48,217 nt of DNA. Source: an uncultured Colwellia sp. GTDB taxonomy: Bacteria; Pseudomonadota; Gammaproteobacteria; Enterobacterales; Alteromonadaceae. Below, piece by piece: positions 25,835 to 36,309 of the stretch (positions within the stretch are counted from its first letter, which is position 1; each line of letters starts with the position of its first letter). Both the position numbers and the translations under genes were made by a program. The stretch is taken from assembly GCA_913057925.1 (NCBI GenBank), contig CAJXPG010000011.1:1-48217 (forward strand). Direction: 5' to 3'. The notes beneath the pieces are model-generated. The model was not told where the DNA came from and searched no databases. It was given only the letters and a program-made list of their open reading frames with translations.

Positions 25835-26326
25835 ATGACTGACTCAAGCTCTGAAACATTCCCTCGCGCTAATTTTCGACGCCGTTTTGGCTCATGGGTA
25901 TATGACTTGTTAGTCATAATCGCTATATTTATGCTGTCAGGTTATGTCTGTGTCGCACTTTTTGTTGCCTTAGATGCCGCAGACATTATTTCAATTGTTC
26001 GCAGTGGTTTTGGCATTGACTGGAATGCGACTCATCCAGCATACAAAGTTGCTTTTAATGCGTGGGGCGTTGCCTGGATATGTGGTTTTTTCATTTATTT
26101 TTGGTCTAAAAAAGGTCAAACACTTGGCATGAGAGCTTGGCGGTTACGGGTACAAAACCTTGATGGCTCATTGATGAGTAAAACAACGTCAATAAAACGA
26201 TTACTAACAACTTTATTAGGGTTAGGCAATATTTTGGTTATTTTTGATCGAAAGAATAAATTGAGTTTACAAGATAGAATGACAAAAACAGAAGTGGTAG
26301 TGCTTTCTCTTAAGGCAAGTAGATAA
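25835..26326 (+). CDS. RDD family membrane protein
   Basis: 163 aa. FRRRFGSWVYDLLVI carries the R..D signature of RDD proteins in TM1. Further hydrophobic segments lie at about 37-50 and 74-90, and GQTLGMRAWRLRVQNLDG is the typical conserved loop after TM3. It is an inner-membrane protein of unknown role, and in many gammaproteobacteria it lies near lptF/lptG/pepA as here. It is convergent with lptG. Confidence 0.88.
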   Translation: MTDSSSETFPRANFRRRFGSWVYDLLVIIAIFMLSGYVCVALFVALDAADIISIVRSGFGIDWNATHPAYKVAFNAWGVAWICGFFIYFWSKKGQTLGMRAWRLRVQNLDGSLMSKTTSIKRLLTTLLGLGNILVIFDRKNKLSLQDRMTKTEVVVLSLKASR

Positions 26327-26353
26327 CGCCTTTCGCCTTGGTTGAAAATATAG

Positions 26354-26387
26354 GGTGACGGAAGAACTTTTACCTTTACCCGTCACC
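26354..26387. terminator. Hairpin between convergent RDD and lptG genes
   Basis: GGTGACGG / CCGTCACC, a perfect 8-bp stem with an 18-nt loop, followed on the plus strand by a T-rich stretch. Confidence 0.5.
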
Positions 26388-26420
26388 AAGTTTGTTCTTT
26401 TGCCTTTCTTTATCAGCAAG

Positions 26421-27488
26421 CTAAGCGGTTTTCTTACCAATAAAATACCAGGCGACGCTGATAAATATCACACTGGGCATCATGGCTCCCATTATCGGAG
26501 GCAATTGATAAACCAAGCTCAGTGAGCCTAACACTTCATTACAAATAAAGAATAAGATTCCAGTAAATACCCCCATCATGATTCGTGCGCCCATCGACAC
26601 CGAACGCAAGGGGCCAAAAATAAACGACAGCGCGACTAAGAGCATTACCGCCACGGTTAACGGTTGCATGATTTTACGCCAAAATGCCAACTGATAACGG
26701 CTAGGGTCTTGCTCGTTCGCTTCTAAATAATCTAAGTAGTCCACTAAACCACGTAACGAAAGTGACTCGGGCGTTACCGTTACCACACCGAGTTTTTTAG
26801 GCGTTAACGAGGAATTCCATATCTTGGTAGAATACTCTTTTGTTACTATCTGCTCATCAATGAGAAAAAACTCTTTCACATCGGTCAGTGTCCAAGTGTT
26901 ATCTTGATAGCTAGCGCTGTTAGCGGATAACCAATTATCAATTTTCAGCTGCTCGTTAAAGCCGTAGATCTGAATTTTCTTGAGCTTACCTCTATCAAGT
27001 ACCTCACCGATATTAACGAAAAAGTCGCCATCTTTAGCCCAGACACCATTTTTCGCTGAGATTAAACTACCCCCTGATATTGCTTGTGCCCGAATTTCTC
27101 GCGCTCTTGCTTCACCGCTCGGCGCTAACCATTCACCGATAGCCATACTGACAAAAATGAGTAAAATTGCCGTTTTCATCACCGACTTGATTATGTCTAA
27201 GCGAGATAAGCCAGCAGCTTGCATCACCACTAGCTCACTATTGCTCGCTAGCATGCCAATACCAATGAGCCCACCAATAAGTGCCGCCATGGGGAAAAAA
27301 ACTTCAACATCACGAGGCACCGCATACAAAACATATAATGCCGCATGTGCTAAGTCATAATCACCTCGACCAATAGCGCGCATCTGTTCAACAAACTTGA
27401 TAATGCCACTGACGCTGACAAAAACAGCTAAGGTAATAAAAGTAGTGGAGGCAATGACGCGGCCAATATAAAAATCAAGAATCCGCAT
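26421..27488 (-). CDS. lptG: LptG, LPS export ABC transporter permease
   Basis: 355 aa. MRILDFYIGRVIASTT is the typical LptG start. Six TM helices flank a periplasmic beta-jellyroll (about 130-260); the family motif region VMQAAGLSRLDI is present. With LptF and LptB2 it extracts lipopolysaccharide from the inner membrane. Its start overlaps the lptF stop by 1 nt (TAATG). Confidence 0.96.
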   Translation of the reverse strand: MRILDFYIGRVIASTTFITLAVFVSVSGIIKFVEQMRAIGRGDYDLAHAALYVLYAVPRDVEVFFPMAALIGGLIGIGMLASNSELVVMQAAGLSRLDIIKSVMKTAILLIFVSMAIGEWLAPSGEARAREIRAQAISGGSLISAKNGVWAKDGDFFVNIGEVLDRGKLKKIQIYGFNEQLKIDNWLSANSASYQDNTWTLTDVKEFFLIDEQIVTKEYSTKIWNSSLTPKKLGVVTVTPESLSLRGLVDYLDYLEANEQDPSRYQLAFWRKIMQPLTVAVMLLVALSFIFGPLRSVSMGARIMMGVFTGILFFICNEVLGSLSLVYQLPPIMGAMMPSVIFISVAWYFIGKKTA

Positions 27489-28663
27489 TAATCTTCTCCA
27501 CCTTGATCAGTATTTTCTACTCGCTTACGTTTTTTCTTAGCAAAATTAGGCAATTTTGCTTTGATGATGCGACCGCTACTGCGCTCTTTCATCAGTAACA
27601 TGGTACCAATAAAGAGTGCGCTAATATGAATAGGCCATAAGCCAATAATACTTGGAATAGCATTTTTCTCTATGGCTGAACGCATTGACGTTAATAATAA
27701 TAAATACCCTAAGAACAACATTAATGCCGGCAACATTTTTGCAAACTTACCTTGCCTTGGGTTAACGACACTTAATGGCACAGCAATAAAAATAAGAATG
27801 ATACATGCCAGCGGGAAAGCAATTCGCCACTGGATATTGGCTCGATAAGCTGACTCTAATTCTGGTGGAATATTGGTATACAGCTCAAATGTTGTTAAAG
27901 CACTAAGTTTACGGTGTTGTTGCTCAACTTCTTGATCTTGTATTTCGATATAATATTTATCAAAAGCGACCGATTGAAACTCTCCGGTTTCAATATCGCG
28001 GTGATAACGGGTGCCATCACCTAAAACTAATTTTTGAGAGCCTGATTCATCTTCAAAGACCTGACCATTTTTGGCGTACACTAAACTTGAGTTGATGATA
28101 GAGTGCGCTTGTTCAGTATCTTTTGGTAATTGCGCCACAAATACTTTACTAAAACTGTTATTTTCTCGGTCTTTATCATGAATAAAGACCACTGCATCTT
28201 TATTACCGGTTTTTTGAAAACGTCCCGATACTAATGCGCTTAAGCCAGAGTCAGCCGCAAGCTCTTCTTTAACTTGATATTGGTATTCAGAGGCTAGAGG
28301 CGCTAAATAGAGTGTAAATATACCGGTTAAAATAGCGGTGATCACAGCTAAAACTAACGTAACCCGCACAACGTACCACTCACTAACACCACAGGCATGC
28401 AGCACTGTCATTTCACTGTCTGCATAAATACGCCCATAGGCGAGCAACACACCAAGAAACAGACTTAAAGGTAAAATAAAACCGGCGAGATCAGGCACTT
28501 TTAATAGAATAAATGTCATCACCAGTTGTCCAGGTATACTGCCTTCAGATGCATCACCTAGTACACGAACGAATTTTTGACTGATAAAAATAGTCATCAA
28601 CACAAAAAACACAGCTAATTGTGTTTTAGCGACTTCTTTTAATAAATAACGAAAAATGATCAC
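27488..28663 (-). CDS. lptF: LptF, LPS export ABC transporter permease
   Basis: 391 aa. MIIFRYLLKEVAKTQLAVFF and the coupling-helix region MTVLHACGVSEW are LptF hallmarks; two TM bundles flank a periplasmic jellyroll. The start codon is GTG (28663). It is the first gene of lptF-lptG and divergent from pepA, the usual gammaproteobacterial order. It has a longer, basic C-terminal tail (KKKRKRVENT). Confidence 0.96.
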   Translation of the reverse strand: MIIFRYLLKEVAKTQLAVFFVLMTIFISQKFVRVLGDASEGSIPGQLVMTFILLKVPDLAGFILPLSLFLGVLLAYGRIYADSEMTVLHACGVSEWYVVRVTLVLAVITAILTGIFTLYLAPLASEYQYQVKEELAADSGLSALVSGRFQKTGNKDAVVFIHDKDRENNSFSKVFVAQLPKDTEQAHSIINSSLVYAKNGQVFEDESGSQKLVLGDGTRYHRDIETGEFQSVAFDKYYIEIQDQEVEQQHRKLSALTTFELYTNIPPELESAYRANIQWRIAFPLACIILIFIAVPLSVVNPRQGKFAKMLPALMLFLGYLLLLTSMRSAIEKNAIPSIIGLWPIHISALFIGTMLLMKERSSGRIIKAKLPNFAKKKRKRVENTDQGGED

Positions 28664-28779
28664 AAAAAGATCCCGTAAAAACTTAGTTTTTTTCTGACAT
28701 TATGGCAAATATTGAGTAAACTTGTCGTTTTCATAAGTAAACTATATAGTCAGTAACTAACGAATATTGATGAGTGCGA

Positions 28780-28791
28780 CTATAATTATAG
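28780..28791. promoter_or_regulatory. Possible shared -10 region between lptF and pepA
   Basis: The palindrome CTATAATTATAG supplies TATAAT on both strands midway between the divergent genes. The -35 elements are poor on both strands, so this is tentative. The rest of 28664-28955 shows nothing clear. Confidence 0.35.
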
Positions 28792-28955
28792 CCCTTAGCA
28801 ATATCACTTGAATAGACAAGAGTGCTATTTTTTACTTATTTTAGCAAGTTATGCTCAAACTATACGAACATGAACCTTCGAGTAGCTTGAGTTTATACCA
28901 AGATTTCAGTAATTAGCTAAACAAAAACCTTATAAAAATTGTAAAAGGAAAAGTC

Positions 28956-30461
28956 ATGGAGTTCAGTGTAAAAAGCGGTAGCCCAGAAAAGCAACGTAGC
29001 GCTTGTATTGTTGTAGGTGTATTCGAACCGCGTCGCCTAAGTGGCACAGCCGAGCAGCTTGATGAAATCAGTGAAGGCTACATTAGCAACCTTTTACGTA
29101 AAGGTGATTTAGAAGGTAAATCTGGCCAGATGTTACTATTGCATCATGTGCCGAATATCCTAAGCGAACGTGTTTTACTCGTTGGTTGTGGTAAAGAGCG
29201 CGAACTCGATGAGCGTCAATATCGCCAAATTATCACCAAAACAATTAATACCTTAAATGAAACTGGCTCAATGGAAGCCGTATGTTTCTTATCTGAGTTG
29301 CATGTAAAAGGTCGTGATATTTATTGGAAAGTCCGTCAAGCCGTTGAAGCCGCACAAGATGGTTTATATAGCTTTGATAGTTTAAAGACGCGTAAAGCTG
29401 AGCCTCGTCGCCCACTTCGCAAAATCGTTTTTAATGTGCCAACTCGTCGTGAGTTACCTATTGGTGAACGTGCTGTAAGTCACGCGCTAGCAATTGCTGA
29501 AGGGGTAACTACCTGTAAGAATGTTGCCAACATGCCACCAAACATTTGTAACCCTGCCTATTTAGCAGAGCAAGCAAAAATTCTTGAAAGTGATTATGAG
29601 AACATCACCACTACTATTGTCGGTGAAAAAGAGATGGAAGAGCTGGGTATGGGTTCATACCTTGCAGTAGGCCGTGGCTCTGTGAATGAATCATTAATGA
29701 GCATCATTAAATATGACGGTGCCGGTGATGACTCAAAACCATTAGTACTCGTTGGTAAAGGGTTAACCTTTGACAGTGGTGGTATTTCATTAAAACCAGG
29801 CGCTGGCATGGATGAGATGAAGTATGATATGGGTGGTGCAGCAGGTGTTTTAGGTGCTATGCATTCATTAGCTGAACTTAACTTACCTATCAATGTTATT
29901 GGTGTTTTAGCTGGGTGTGAAAACATGCCAAGCAGTAATGCCTACCGTCCAGGTGATATCTTAACTACCATGTCTGGTCAAACCGTTGAAGTGCTTAATA
30001 CTGATGCCGAAGGCCGCTTAGTATTATGTGACGCACTAACCTATGTTGAGCGTTTCGAACCTGATGCAGTAATTGATGTTGCAACCTTAACCGGTGCTTG
30101 TGTTGTTGCCCTTGGCGCACATGCAAGTGCATTATTAAGTAGTCATAACCCACTTGCACATGAGTTATTAAATGCTTCAGAGCAAAGTGGTGACAGAGCA
30201 TGGCGCATGCCGTTATGGGATGATTATCAAGATCAACTTGAAAGCCCATTTGCAGATTTCACCAACCTAGGTGGCAAAGAAGCCGGCACCATTACAGCAG
30301 CATGTTTCTTATCTAAGTTCACCAAGAAATATAACTGGGCGCATTTAGATATTGCCGGTACAGCTTGGCGTGGTGGTAAAAATAAAGGCGCTACAGGTCG
30401 CCCTGTTAGCATGCTTACACAATTCTTACTTAACCGCTCTGGACAAGAACAAGGCGAATAA
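28956..30461 (+). CDS. pepA: PepA, leucyl aminopeptidase (M17)
   Basis: 501 aa. The M17 signature [14 protein letters not shown] is at about 348-361 and the metal-binding segment [17 protein letters not shown] at about 265-281. A hexameric two-metal aminopeptidase; E. coli PepA also binds DNA (carAB control, Xer recombination). AAAAGGAAAAG precedes the ATG. It is divergent from lptF and followed by a terminator, then holC. Confidence 0.97.
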   Translation: MEFSVKSGSPEKQRSACIVVGVFEPRRLSGTAEQLDEISEGYISNLLRKGDLEGKSGQMLLLHHVPNILSERVLLVGCGKERELDERQYRQIITKTINTLNETGSMEAVCFLSELHVKGRDIYWKVRQAVEAAQDGLYSFDSLKTRKAEPRRPLRKIVFNVPTRRELPIGERAVSHALAIAEGVTTCKNVANMPPNICNPAYLAEQAKILESDYENITTTIVGEKEMEELGMGSYLAVGRGSVNESLMSIIKYDGAGDDSKPLVLVGKGLTFDSGGISLKPGAGMDEMKYDMGGAAGVLGAMHSLAELNLPINVIGVLAGCENMPSSNAYRPGDILTTMSGQTVEVLNTDAEGRLVLCDALTYVERFEPDAVIDVATLTGACVVALGAHASALLSSHNPLAHELLNASEQSGDRAWRMPLWDDYQDQLESPFADFTNLGGKEAGTITAACFLSKFTKKYNWAHLDIAGTAWRGGKNKGATGRPVSMLTQFLLNRSGQEQGE

Positions 30462-30478
30462 ACAAGTATTGTCAGCTG

Positions 30479-30509
30479 AAAACCCTAATAGTATTGCTAT
30501 TAGGGTTTT
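30479..30509 (+). terminator. Terminator after pepA
   Basis: AAAACCCTAATAG-TATTG-CTATTAGGGTTTT, a perfect 13-bp stem ending in TTTT. Confidence 0.85.
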
Positions 30510-30569
30510 GTCGTCATAATAAGGCAATTTTAGGGGATTAAGTCCCCGAGATAAATTTAGGTAAAAATC

Positions 30570-31040
30570 ATGCAAACCCAGGTAATGTTTTATCTCTTAC
30601 AAGATGATGTTAACGATGAAGCTGAGCAAGATACACGCTCAGCGATTTATCATGCCTGTTTGCAAGCCAGTCACTTTTATCGTCAAAATCAACGTGTTTA
30701 TATTTATACCCAAGATAAACAACATGCTGAGCAAGTTGATGAAATGTTATGGGCATTTGATAGCGATAGCTTTGTTCCTCACAACTTGGTTGGTGAAGGT
30801 CCAAAACAAGGTGCAGTGGTTGAAATAGGTTTTCAGCCTCCGCAAGGTCGCCGACCGGTTTTGATAAACTTAACCACGGCAGTGCCAACGTTTGCCAATC
30901 AATATCAATTTGTCGTCGATTTTGTGCCAAGCGATGACACATTGAAACAACAAGCAAGAGAGCGCTTTAAAGGTTACCGACAATGGGGTTTTCAAGTAGG
31001 AAACCAAGCGGTAGCCGAGCCAGAAAAAACAGCGACATAG
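30570..31040 (+). CDS. holC: HolC, DNA polymerase III chi subunit
   Basis: 156 aa. [44 protein letters not shown] and RRPVLINL are the chi-subunit landmarks. Chi links the clamp loader (through psi) to SSB. The pepA-holC-valS order is conserved in gammaproteobacteria. AGGT lies 8 nt before the ATG. Confidence 0.95.
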   Translation: MQTQVMFYLLQDDVNDEAEQDTRSAIYHACLQASHFYRQNQRVYIYTQDKQHAEQVDEMLWAFDSDSFVPHNLVGEGPKQGAVVEIGFQPPQGRRPVLINLTTAVPTFANQYQFVVDFVPSDDTLKQQARERFKGYRQWGFQVGNQAVAEPEKTAT

Positions 31041-31152
31041 CACTGAACCATATAAAGATTGTAAAATATTTAAAAAATTCGAGACAAGGTGCAGTCAGTT
31101 GCACTGTGTCACTACCAAACAACGTACACAATTAAATCTATTAGCGGAAAAA

Positions 31153-34011
31153 ATGATGGAAAAAACCTTTAACCCAACCGACATTGAGCAATCCCTTTAT
31201 ACCAGCTGGGAAGAGCAAGGTTACTTTAGCCCAACAGGCGAAGGTGACAGTTACAGTATTGCTATCCCACCACCGAATGTCACGGGTAGCTTACATATGG
31301 GTCATGCTTTTCAGCAAACCATCATGGATACACTAATTCGTTATCAACGTATGCAAGGTAAAAATACCTTATGGCAAACAGGTTGCGACCATGCCGGCAT
31401 TGCAACGCAAATGGTAGTAGAACGTAAAATCGCGGCGGAAGAAGAAAAAACTCGCCATGATTACGGCCGTGAAGGTTTTATTGATAAAATCTGGGAATGG
31501 AAAGAAGAGTCTGGCGGCACTATTGGTAAGCAAATGCGCCGTTTAGGTAACTCTATCGATTGGTCACGTGAGCGCTTTACTATGGATGACGGTATGTCTG
31601 AAGCAGTACAAGAAGTGTTTGTTCGCTTGTTTGAAGATGATTTAATTTACCGTGGAAAGCGCTTAGTTAACTGGGATCCAAAATTCCACACTGCGATTTC
31701 AGACTTAGAAGTTGAAAATAAAGATAAAAAAGGCCACATGTGGCACCTGCGCTATCCACTAGCCGACGGTGCAACAACTGCTGAAGGAAAAGATTATCTT
31801 GTTGTAGCAACCACACGCCCTGAAACCATGTTAGGTGATACTGGTGTTGCTGTTAATCCAGAAGATCCACGCTATAAAGATTTAATTGGCAAACAGGTTT
31901 TATTACCGCTAGTTAATCGTTTAATTCCCATTGTTGGTGATGACCATGCTGACATGGAAAAAGGCACTGGTTGTGTAAAAATCACGCCTGCTCATGACTT
32001 TAACGATAATGAAGTGGGTAAACGCCACCAGTTACCACAAATTAATATTTTAGATAAAGATGCCGCCATTTTAGCCGCTGCTGAGGTTTATGATACCAAA
32101 GGTGAAGCATCAACCGCTTATAGCACTGAACTACCAAGTGAATTTGCTGGCATGGATCGCTTTGTCGCGCGTAAAGCCATTGTCGCAAAGTTTGATGAAC
32201 TTGGTTTATTAGTTGAAGTTAAAGACCATGACTTAGTTGCCCCTTACGGTGACCGCTCTGGTGTTATTATCGAACCACTTTTAACCGACCAATGGTATGT
32301 GCGTGTTGAAAAGTTAGCGGGTCCTGCTGTTGATGCGGTAAAAGACGGTCAAATTGAGTTTGTGCCTAAGCAGTACGAAAACTTATACTTTTCTTGGATG
32401 AAAGATGTTCAAGATTGGTGTATTTCACGTCAACTTTGGTGGGGTCACAGAATCCCAGCTTGGTATGATGAAAATGGCAAAGTCTATGTTGGTCGCACAG
32501 AAGAAGAAGTACGTGCAAACAATGAACTTTCAGCTGATGTAAAATTAAGCCAAGATGATGATGTACTTGATACTTGGTTCTCATCAGCTTTATGGACATT
32601 CTCAACATTGGGTTGGCCTAAAGACACTGACGATTTAAAAACATTCCATCCTACCGATGTATTAGTCACAGGTTTTGATATTATTTTCTTCTGGGTTGCG
32701 CGCATGATCATGATGACCATGCACTTTAATAAAGATGAAAATGGTAAAGCGCAAATACCTTTCAAAAAGATTTATATGACTGGTCTTATTCGTGATGAAA
32801 ATGGCGATAAGATGAGTAAATCAAAAGGTAATGTTGTTGATCCTTTAGATATGATTGATGGTATTTCTTTAGAAGATTTACTCGAAAAACGTACTGGTAA
32901 TATGATGCAGCCTAAACTTGCCGCTAAAATTACCAAGTTAACGAAAAAAGAATATCCTAACGGTATTGAAGCGCACGGAACTGATGCCTTACGTTTCACT
33001 TTAACCTCTGTCGCAACAACAGGTCGTGATATCAGCTGGGACATGAAACGTCTTGAGGGCTACCGTAACTTTACCAATAAACTTTGGAATGCTAGCCGTT
33101 ACGTTCTAATGAATACTGAAGAGTTTGATTGCGGTGCTGATGGCGGCGCAATGGAACTATCACTAGCAGATCGTTGGATCATTGGTCAGTTTGAACAAAC
33201 GGTAAAAACCGTGCATGAAAACTTTGAATCATTCCGTTTTGACTTAGCATCACAAGCTTTATATGAATTCACTTGGAATCAATTCTGTGATTGGTACTTA
33301 GAACTTACCAAGCCGGTATTGTTTAAAGGTAATGAAGCACAGCAGCGCGCTACTCGTCATACGTTAGTGAATATTTTAGAAAGCTTATTACGTTTGATGC
33401 ATCCAATAATGCCATTTATTACAGAAACTATTTGGCAGCGTGTGCAACCATTAAGTAACTTTACTAAAGTTGGTGACTCAATCATGACACAGGCATTCCC
33501 TGCCTTTGATGAGAGCAAGTGTGATCAACAAGCGATTGATGACTTGGAGTGGGTTAAGCAATTCATTATTGCCATTCGTAATATTCGAGGTGAAATGGAT
33601 ATCTCACCAAGTAAAGAGCTACCCGTTTTACTCAAGAATGTTAGTGAAGAAGATCAACGTCGTTTACACGACAATGAACAATTCTTATTGACTCTAGCGA
33701 AGCTCGAAAGTATTCACGTATTAGCTGCTGACGAACAAGGCCCGGCATCCGCATCAGCTGTTATTGGTGACTTAACCGTATTAATTCCAATGGCTGGGTT
33801 AATTGATAAAGAAGCTGAGTTAGCGCGTTTAGATAAGGCTATCGAAAAGCTTGAGAAAGAAGCCGGTAAAGTACGCGGTAAACTTGGTAACGAAAACTTC
33901 GTTGGTAAAGCTCCTGCGGCTGTTATTGAAAAAGAGCAGGCAAAATTAGCCGAAGCTGAATCTGCTCTTGCAAAAATGCACGAGCAAAAAGCGCAAATCG
34001 CTGCACTTTAA
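31153..34011 (+). CDS. valS: ValS, valyl-tRNA synthetase
   Basis: About 952 aa. The class I motifs are [13 protein letters not shown] (HIGH type) and [10 protein letters not shown] (KMSKS). The CP1 editing domain lies between them ([15 protein letters not shown]). The C-terminal coiled coil ([19 protein letters not shown] and after) is the ValS tRNA-binding arm. The start [12 protein letters not shown] matches E. coli ValS; an upstream in-frame TTG (31099) would add 18 unlikely residues. A small hairpin (GTGCA / TGCAC, 31089-31104) lies in the leader. Confidence 0.97.
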   Translation: MMEKTFNPTDIEQSLYTSWEEQGYFSPTGEGDSYSIAIPPPNVTGSLHMGHAFQQTIMDTLIRYQRMQGKNTLWQTGCDHAGIATQMVVERKIAAEEEKTRHDYGREGFIDKIWEWKEESGGTIGKQMRRLGNSIDWSRERFTMDDGMSEAVQEVFVRLFEDDLIYRGKRLVNWDPKFHTAISDLEVENKDKKGHMWHLRYPLADGATTAEGKDYLVVATTRPETMLGDTGVAVNPEDPRYKDLIGKQVLLPLVNRLIPIVGDDHADMEKGTGCVKITPAHDFNDNEVGKRHQLPQINILDKDAAILAAAEVYDTKGEASTAYSTELPSEFAGMDRFVARKAIVAKFDELGLLVEVKDHDLVAPYGDRSGVIIEPLLTDQWYVRVEKLAGPAVDAVKDGQIEFVPKQYENLYFSWMKDVQDWCISRQLWWGHRIPAWYDENGKVYVGRTEEEVRANNELSADVKLSQDDDVLDTWFSSALWTFSTLGWPKDTDDLKTFHPTDVLVTGFDIIFFWVARMIMMTMHFNKDENGKAQIPFKKIYMTGLIRDENGDKMSKSKGNVVDPLDMIDGISLEDLLEKRTGNMMQPKLAAKITKLTKKEYPNGIEAHGTDALRFTLTSVATTGRDISWDMKRLEGYRNFTNKLWNASRYVLMNTEEFDCGADGGAMELSLADRWIIGQFEQTVKTVHENFESFRFDLASQALYEFTWNQFCDWYLELTKPVLFKGNEAQQRATRHTLVNILESLLRLMHPIMPFITETIWQRVQPLSNFTKVGDSIMTQAFPAFDESKCDQQAIDDLEWVKQFIIAIRNIRGEMDISPSKELPVLLKNVSEEDQRRLHDNEQFLLTLAKLESIHVLAADEQGPASASAVIGDLTVLIPMAGLIDKEAELARLDKAIEKLEKEAGKVRGKLGNENFVGKAPAAVIEKEQAKLAEAESALAKMHEQKAQIAAL

Positions 34012-34037
34012 TCTCCCTGCCTTTTACCCAATAAATT

Positions 34038-34068
34038 AAGCTGACTGCTCCAACCAGTCAGCTTTTTT
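34038..34068 (+). terminator. Terminator after valS
   Basis: AAGCTGACTG-CTCCAAC-CAGTCAGCTT followed by TTTT: 10-bp perfect stem and U-run. Confidence 0.9.
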
Positions 34069-34487
34069 ATTTCCAAATGGTCAACAAATCCCGCTAACTA
34101 GCCCATTTTAACTGACTTTGATATTCATTCTCATTTAAAATGAAGAAATATTGAACTAATGCGTTTTTTTATAAAGCATATTCAAAATAACTGTGCTAGA
34201 CTGCTTTTGCGTTGAGTTCTTGCGTTGCAGATGAAGGTTTATACTGACTTTTGTTGTAGGTTTTCTATCTAATGCACTTTTAGTGTACTGATATACTTGA
34301 ATATTCTACACAGGCGGATTTAAACAATGCAAACTGTTGTTTGAAGCAATGATTGTGTCGAATATGGTTTGTTCCTTCCTCTTCCTGTACTTTTTATGGT
34401 AGAGGGCATTTACTCGGGTGAAAACGGTTTCTATCCATGTTGGAATAGAGCCACATTATTATTTTATGACTACGGGAAAATGTTAGT
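34069..34487 (+). promoter_or_regulatory. Long leader region of the cold-shock gene
   Basis: About 400 nt without a gene. A candidate extended -10 (TGCTAGACT, near 34192) would give a 5' leader of nearly 290 nt. Long structured leaders are typical of cold-inducible csp genes, where they stabilise the mRNA and aid translation at low temperature. No cold-box sequence is recognised by eye. Confidence 0.4.
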
Positions 34488-34697
34488 ATGTCTGATACAG
34501 TTACTGGTAAAGTTAAATTTTTCAACGAAACTAAAGGTTTCGGTTTTATTGAGCAAGAAAATGGTCCTGACGTGTTTGTTCACTTCAGCGCAATCTCTGG
34601 AGACGGTTTCCGTACTCTAGCTGACGGTCAATCTGTTTCTTTCAGCGTAAAACAAGGCCAAAAAGGTCCTGAAGCTGAGAACGTTACAGCTCTATAA
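34488..34697 (+). CDS. Cold-shock domain protein (CspA family)
   Basis: 69 aa, a single cold-shock domain: [15 protein letters not shown] contains RNP1 (KGFGFI), and VFVHFSAI contains RNP2. It is an RNA/ssDNA chaperone, unwinding mRNA structure. It has a strong terminator and a long leader, so is monocistronic. Confidence 0.95.
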   Translation: MSDTVTGKVKFFNETKGFGFIEQENGPDVFVHFSAISGDGFRTLADGQSVSFSVKQGQKGPEAENVTAL

Positions 34698-34713
34698 GTT
34701 TTAACTTATAAGT

Positions 34714-34754
34714 AAAAAAGCGAAGAACGAGTTAGGCTCATTCTTCGCTTTTTT
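34714..34754 (+). terminator. Terminator of the cold-shock gene
   Basis: AAAAAAGCGAAGAA / TTCTTCGCTTTTTT perfect 14-bp stem, with an inner GAG/CTC pairing and 5-nt loop. Confidence 0.9.
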
Positions 34755-34818
34755 GTATCTGAAGCTTTATTTTTCCTGAATAATAACTTTCTATAAATAA
34801 TACTTTTCGATTAAAGCA

Positions 34819-35586
34819 TTACCTCAGTTTATAACGCCCTTTCAATAACATCTCTATTGTCCAAATAAGCCCTGTTAAACACAATAATAACGTCAGCAAT
34901 GCAAAGAAAATGATTTGCCCGTTATTAAAGCCACCTGTTCGCTCTTTGGTAAATATTGGGTAATCCATAAAGTGCAGCATAAAGAAGAAATCAACAAAGC
35001 GCTTATCATCATTACTATGACCAACTAAATGGCCTGAGCCAGCATCGAGGTAAACACTGGTATTGAGTTGATCTGCAAAATCGATTTTCCATAAAGTATT
35101 CTGCTCTTTTAAAAAGTCATCAAAAGGCGGTGATACCTTAGAAATATTGGTAACTTTAGCCTTGCCGCTATAACTTAGCTGCGCTAACGAAGATGCCATC
35201 ACGCTATCAATCTGTTGAGTTTTACCTGTGTAAGCATTAACTAGACTATATTCGTTGTTAAAGTGCCGATATAAGGCTTTTTCATGGGTTAATAGATAAT
35301 AGGGTTGTCCAAGTCGTTGCACTAGCGAAAGCTCTTTTACAGCGCGTTCACTTTGCGAGAGCACTTGTTTAGTAGCCATTAAGGCTTGATGGTTAATATC
35401 TACTGATTTAACAGCTAGTCGATATTGATTGCCACGTGCTTTATCATGATCCATTACATTGAAAAACAAACCTGTACCTAACCAAATAAGTAGCTGAACA
35501 AAAACAACTAACGATAGCCATTTATGTATGGCTTTTATCGTTGAAAGTTTAACAATGCGGTTGGCGTTACTTTTTACCTTGGCCAT
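34819..35586 (-). CDS. PepSY-type membrane protein, copy 2
   Basis: 255 aa. An N-terminal HKWLSLVVFVQLLIWLGTGLFF membrane helix, a periplasmic region with PepSY-like segments (VYLDAGSGHLVGH), and a second helix near the C-terminus (IIFFALLTLLLCLTGLIWTI). It shares layout and the phrase FFxxHFMDYPIF / FxxHVMDYV with its upstream neighbour, so the pair is probably an old tandem duplication. PepSY_TM proteins are often linked to iron/siderophore uptake and reduction; no direct evidence here. The start overlaps the upstream stop (TAATG). Confidence 0.75.
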   Translation of the reverse strand: MAKVKSNANRIVKLSTIKAIHKWLSLVVFVQLLIWLGTGLFFNVMDHDKARGNQYRLAVKSVDINHQALMATKQVLSQSERAVKELSLVQRLGQPYYLLTHEKALYRHFNNEYSLVNAYTGKTQQIDSVMASSLAQLSYSGKAKVTNISKVSPPFDDFLKEQNTLWKIDFADQLNTSVYLDAGSGHLVGHSNDDKRFVDFFFMLHFMDYPIFTKERTGGFNNGQIIFFALLTLLLCLTGLIWTIEMLLKGRYKLR

Positions 35587-36296
35587 TACCGCTTTATCCT
35601 TTTATTCACTTGTGTTGGAGCTAAGCGGAAATAAGTTAACACCACACCAAAAACGCTACCAAAGAGCGCTAAAACAGTCACAAGTAAAAGTAGTTTATTT
35701 TCTGCTGAGCCATCGACATAATCCATCACGTGAAAAACAAACATCCAATCAAAAATACGCCAAAAATTATGACGCTTTGTCACTAACTCTCCGTTTGTCG
35801 CACTGATATAAAAGCTTGAACTAGCAAAATCATCAAAATCAATTCGCCAAACTGGTAAGTGTCTTGCGCTTAGCTCACCTGGTGGTTGCTTTGTGATGAG
35901 TGTAGTCGCCAATACCTCGGCATTTTCATCAGCAGCGTGTTGCTTAGCAATTTTAATTGCCGCTGCCACGTTAATGTCAGCGAGTCTTTGGCCATCTTGT
36001 GCAGAAATCATCATTTTTTGCTTAGTAATAGAAAAGCGATATACCGCTTGCTCTAGCAATAACCCGAGTTTAATGTGCTTCGCTTCTGGGTATTCAGACA
36101 GTAATTCATTAATAGAGTAATTCACTTGCTCTGTGTTAATACTCGGGATGTCTTTAGTGACTAACGAATCGCCATGGATGTAATGAATATCCATCACCAC
36201 CATGTAAGCGCCGCTAATTGACCAAACAACAAATTGTAAGCCAACGAATAGCATCAACCACTTATGGTACTTTCTACTTGTTCTATGTAATGACAC
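35586..36296 (-). CDS. PepSY-type membrane protein, copy 1
   Basis: 236 aa with a GTG start preceded by GAGG. YHKWLMLFVGLQFVVWSISGAYMVV is the N-terminal helix. A periplasmic PepSY-like region follows (ATNGELVTKRHNFWRIFDWMFVFHVMDYVDG), then a C-terminal helix (LLLLVTVLALFGSVFGVVLTYF). It lies 13 nt downstream of the C15-like peptidase gene and is coupled to copy 2 downstream. Role unknown; a membrane redox or metal-uptake function is suggested only by family habit. Confidence 0.75.
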   Translation of the reverse strand: MSLHRTSRKYHKWLMLFVGLQFVVWSISGAYMVVMDIHYIHGDSLVTKDIPSINTEQVNYSINELLSEYPEAKHIKLGLLLEQAVYRFSITKQKMMISAQDGQRLADINVAAAIKIAKQHAADENAEVLATTLITKQPPGELSARHLPVWRIDFDDFASSSFYISATNGELVTKRHNFWRIFDWMFVFHVMDYVDGSAENKLLLLVTVLALFGSVFGVVLTYFRLAPTQVNKRIKR

Positions 36297-36309
36297 CTAA
36301 AATTAACCT

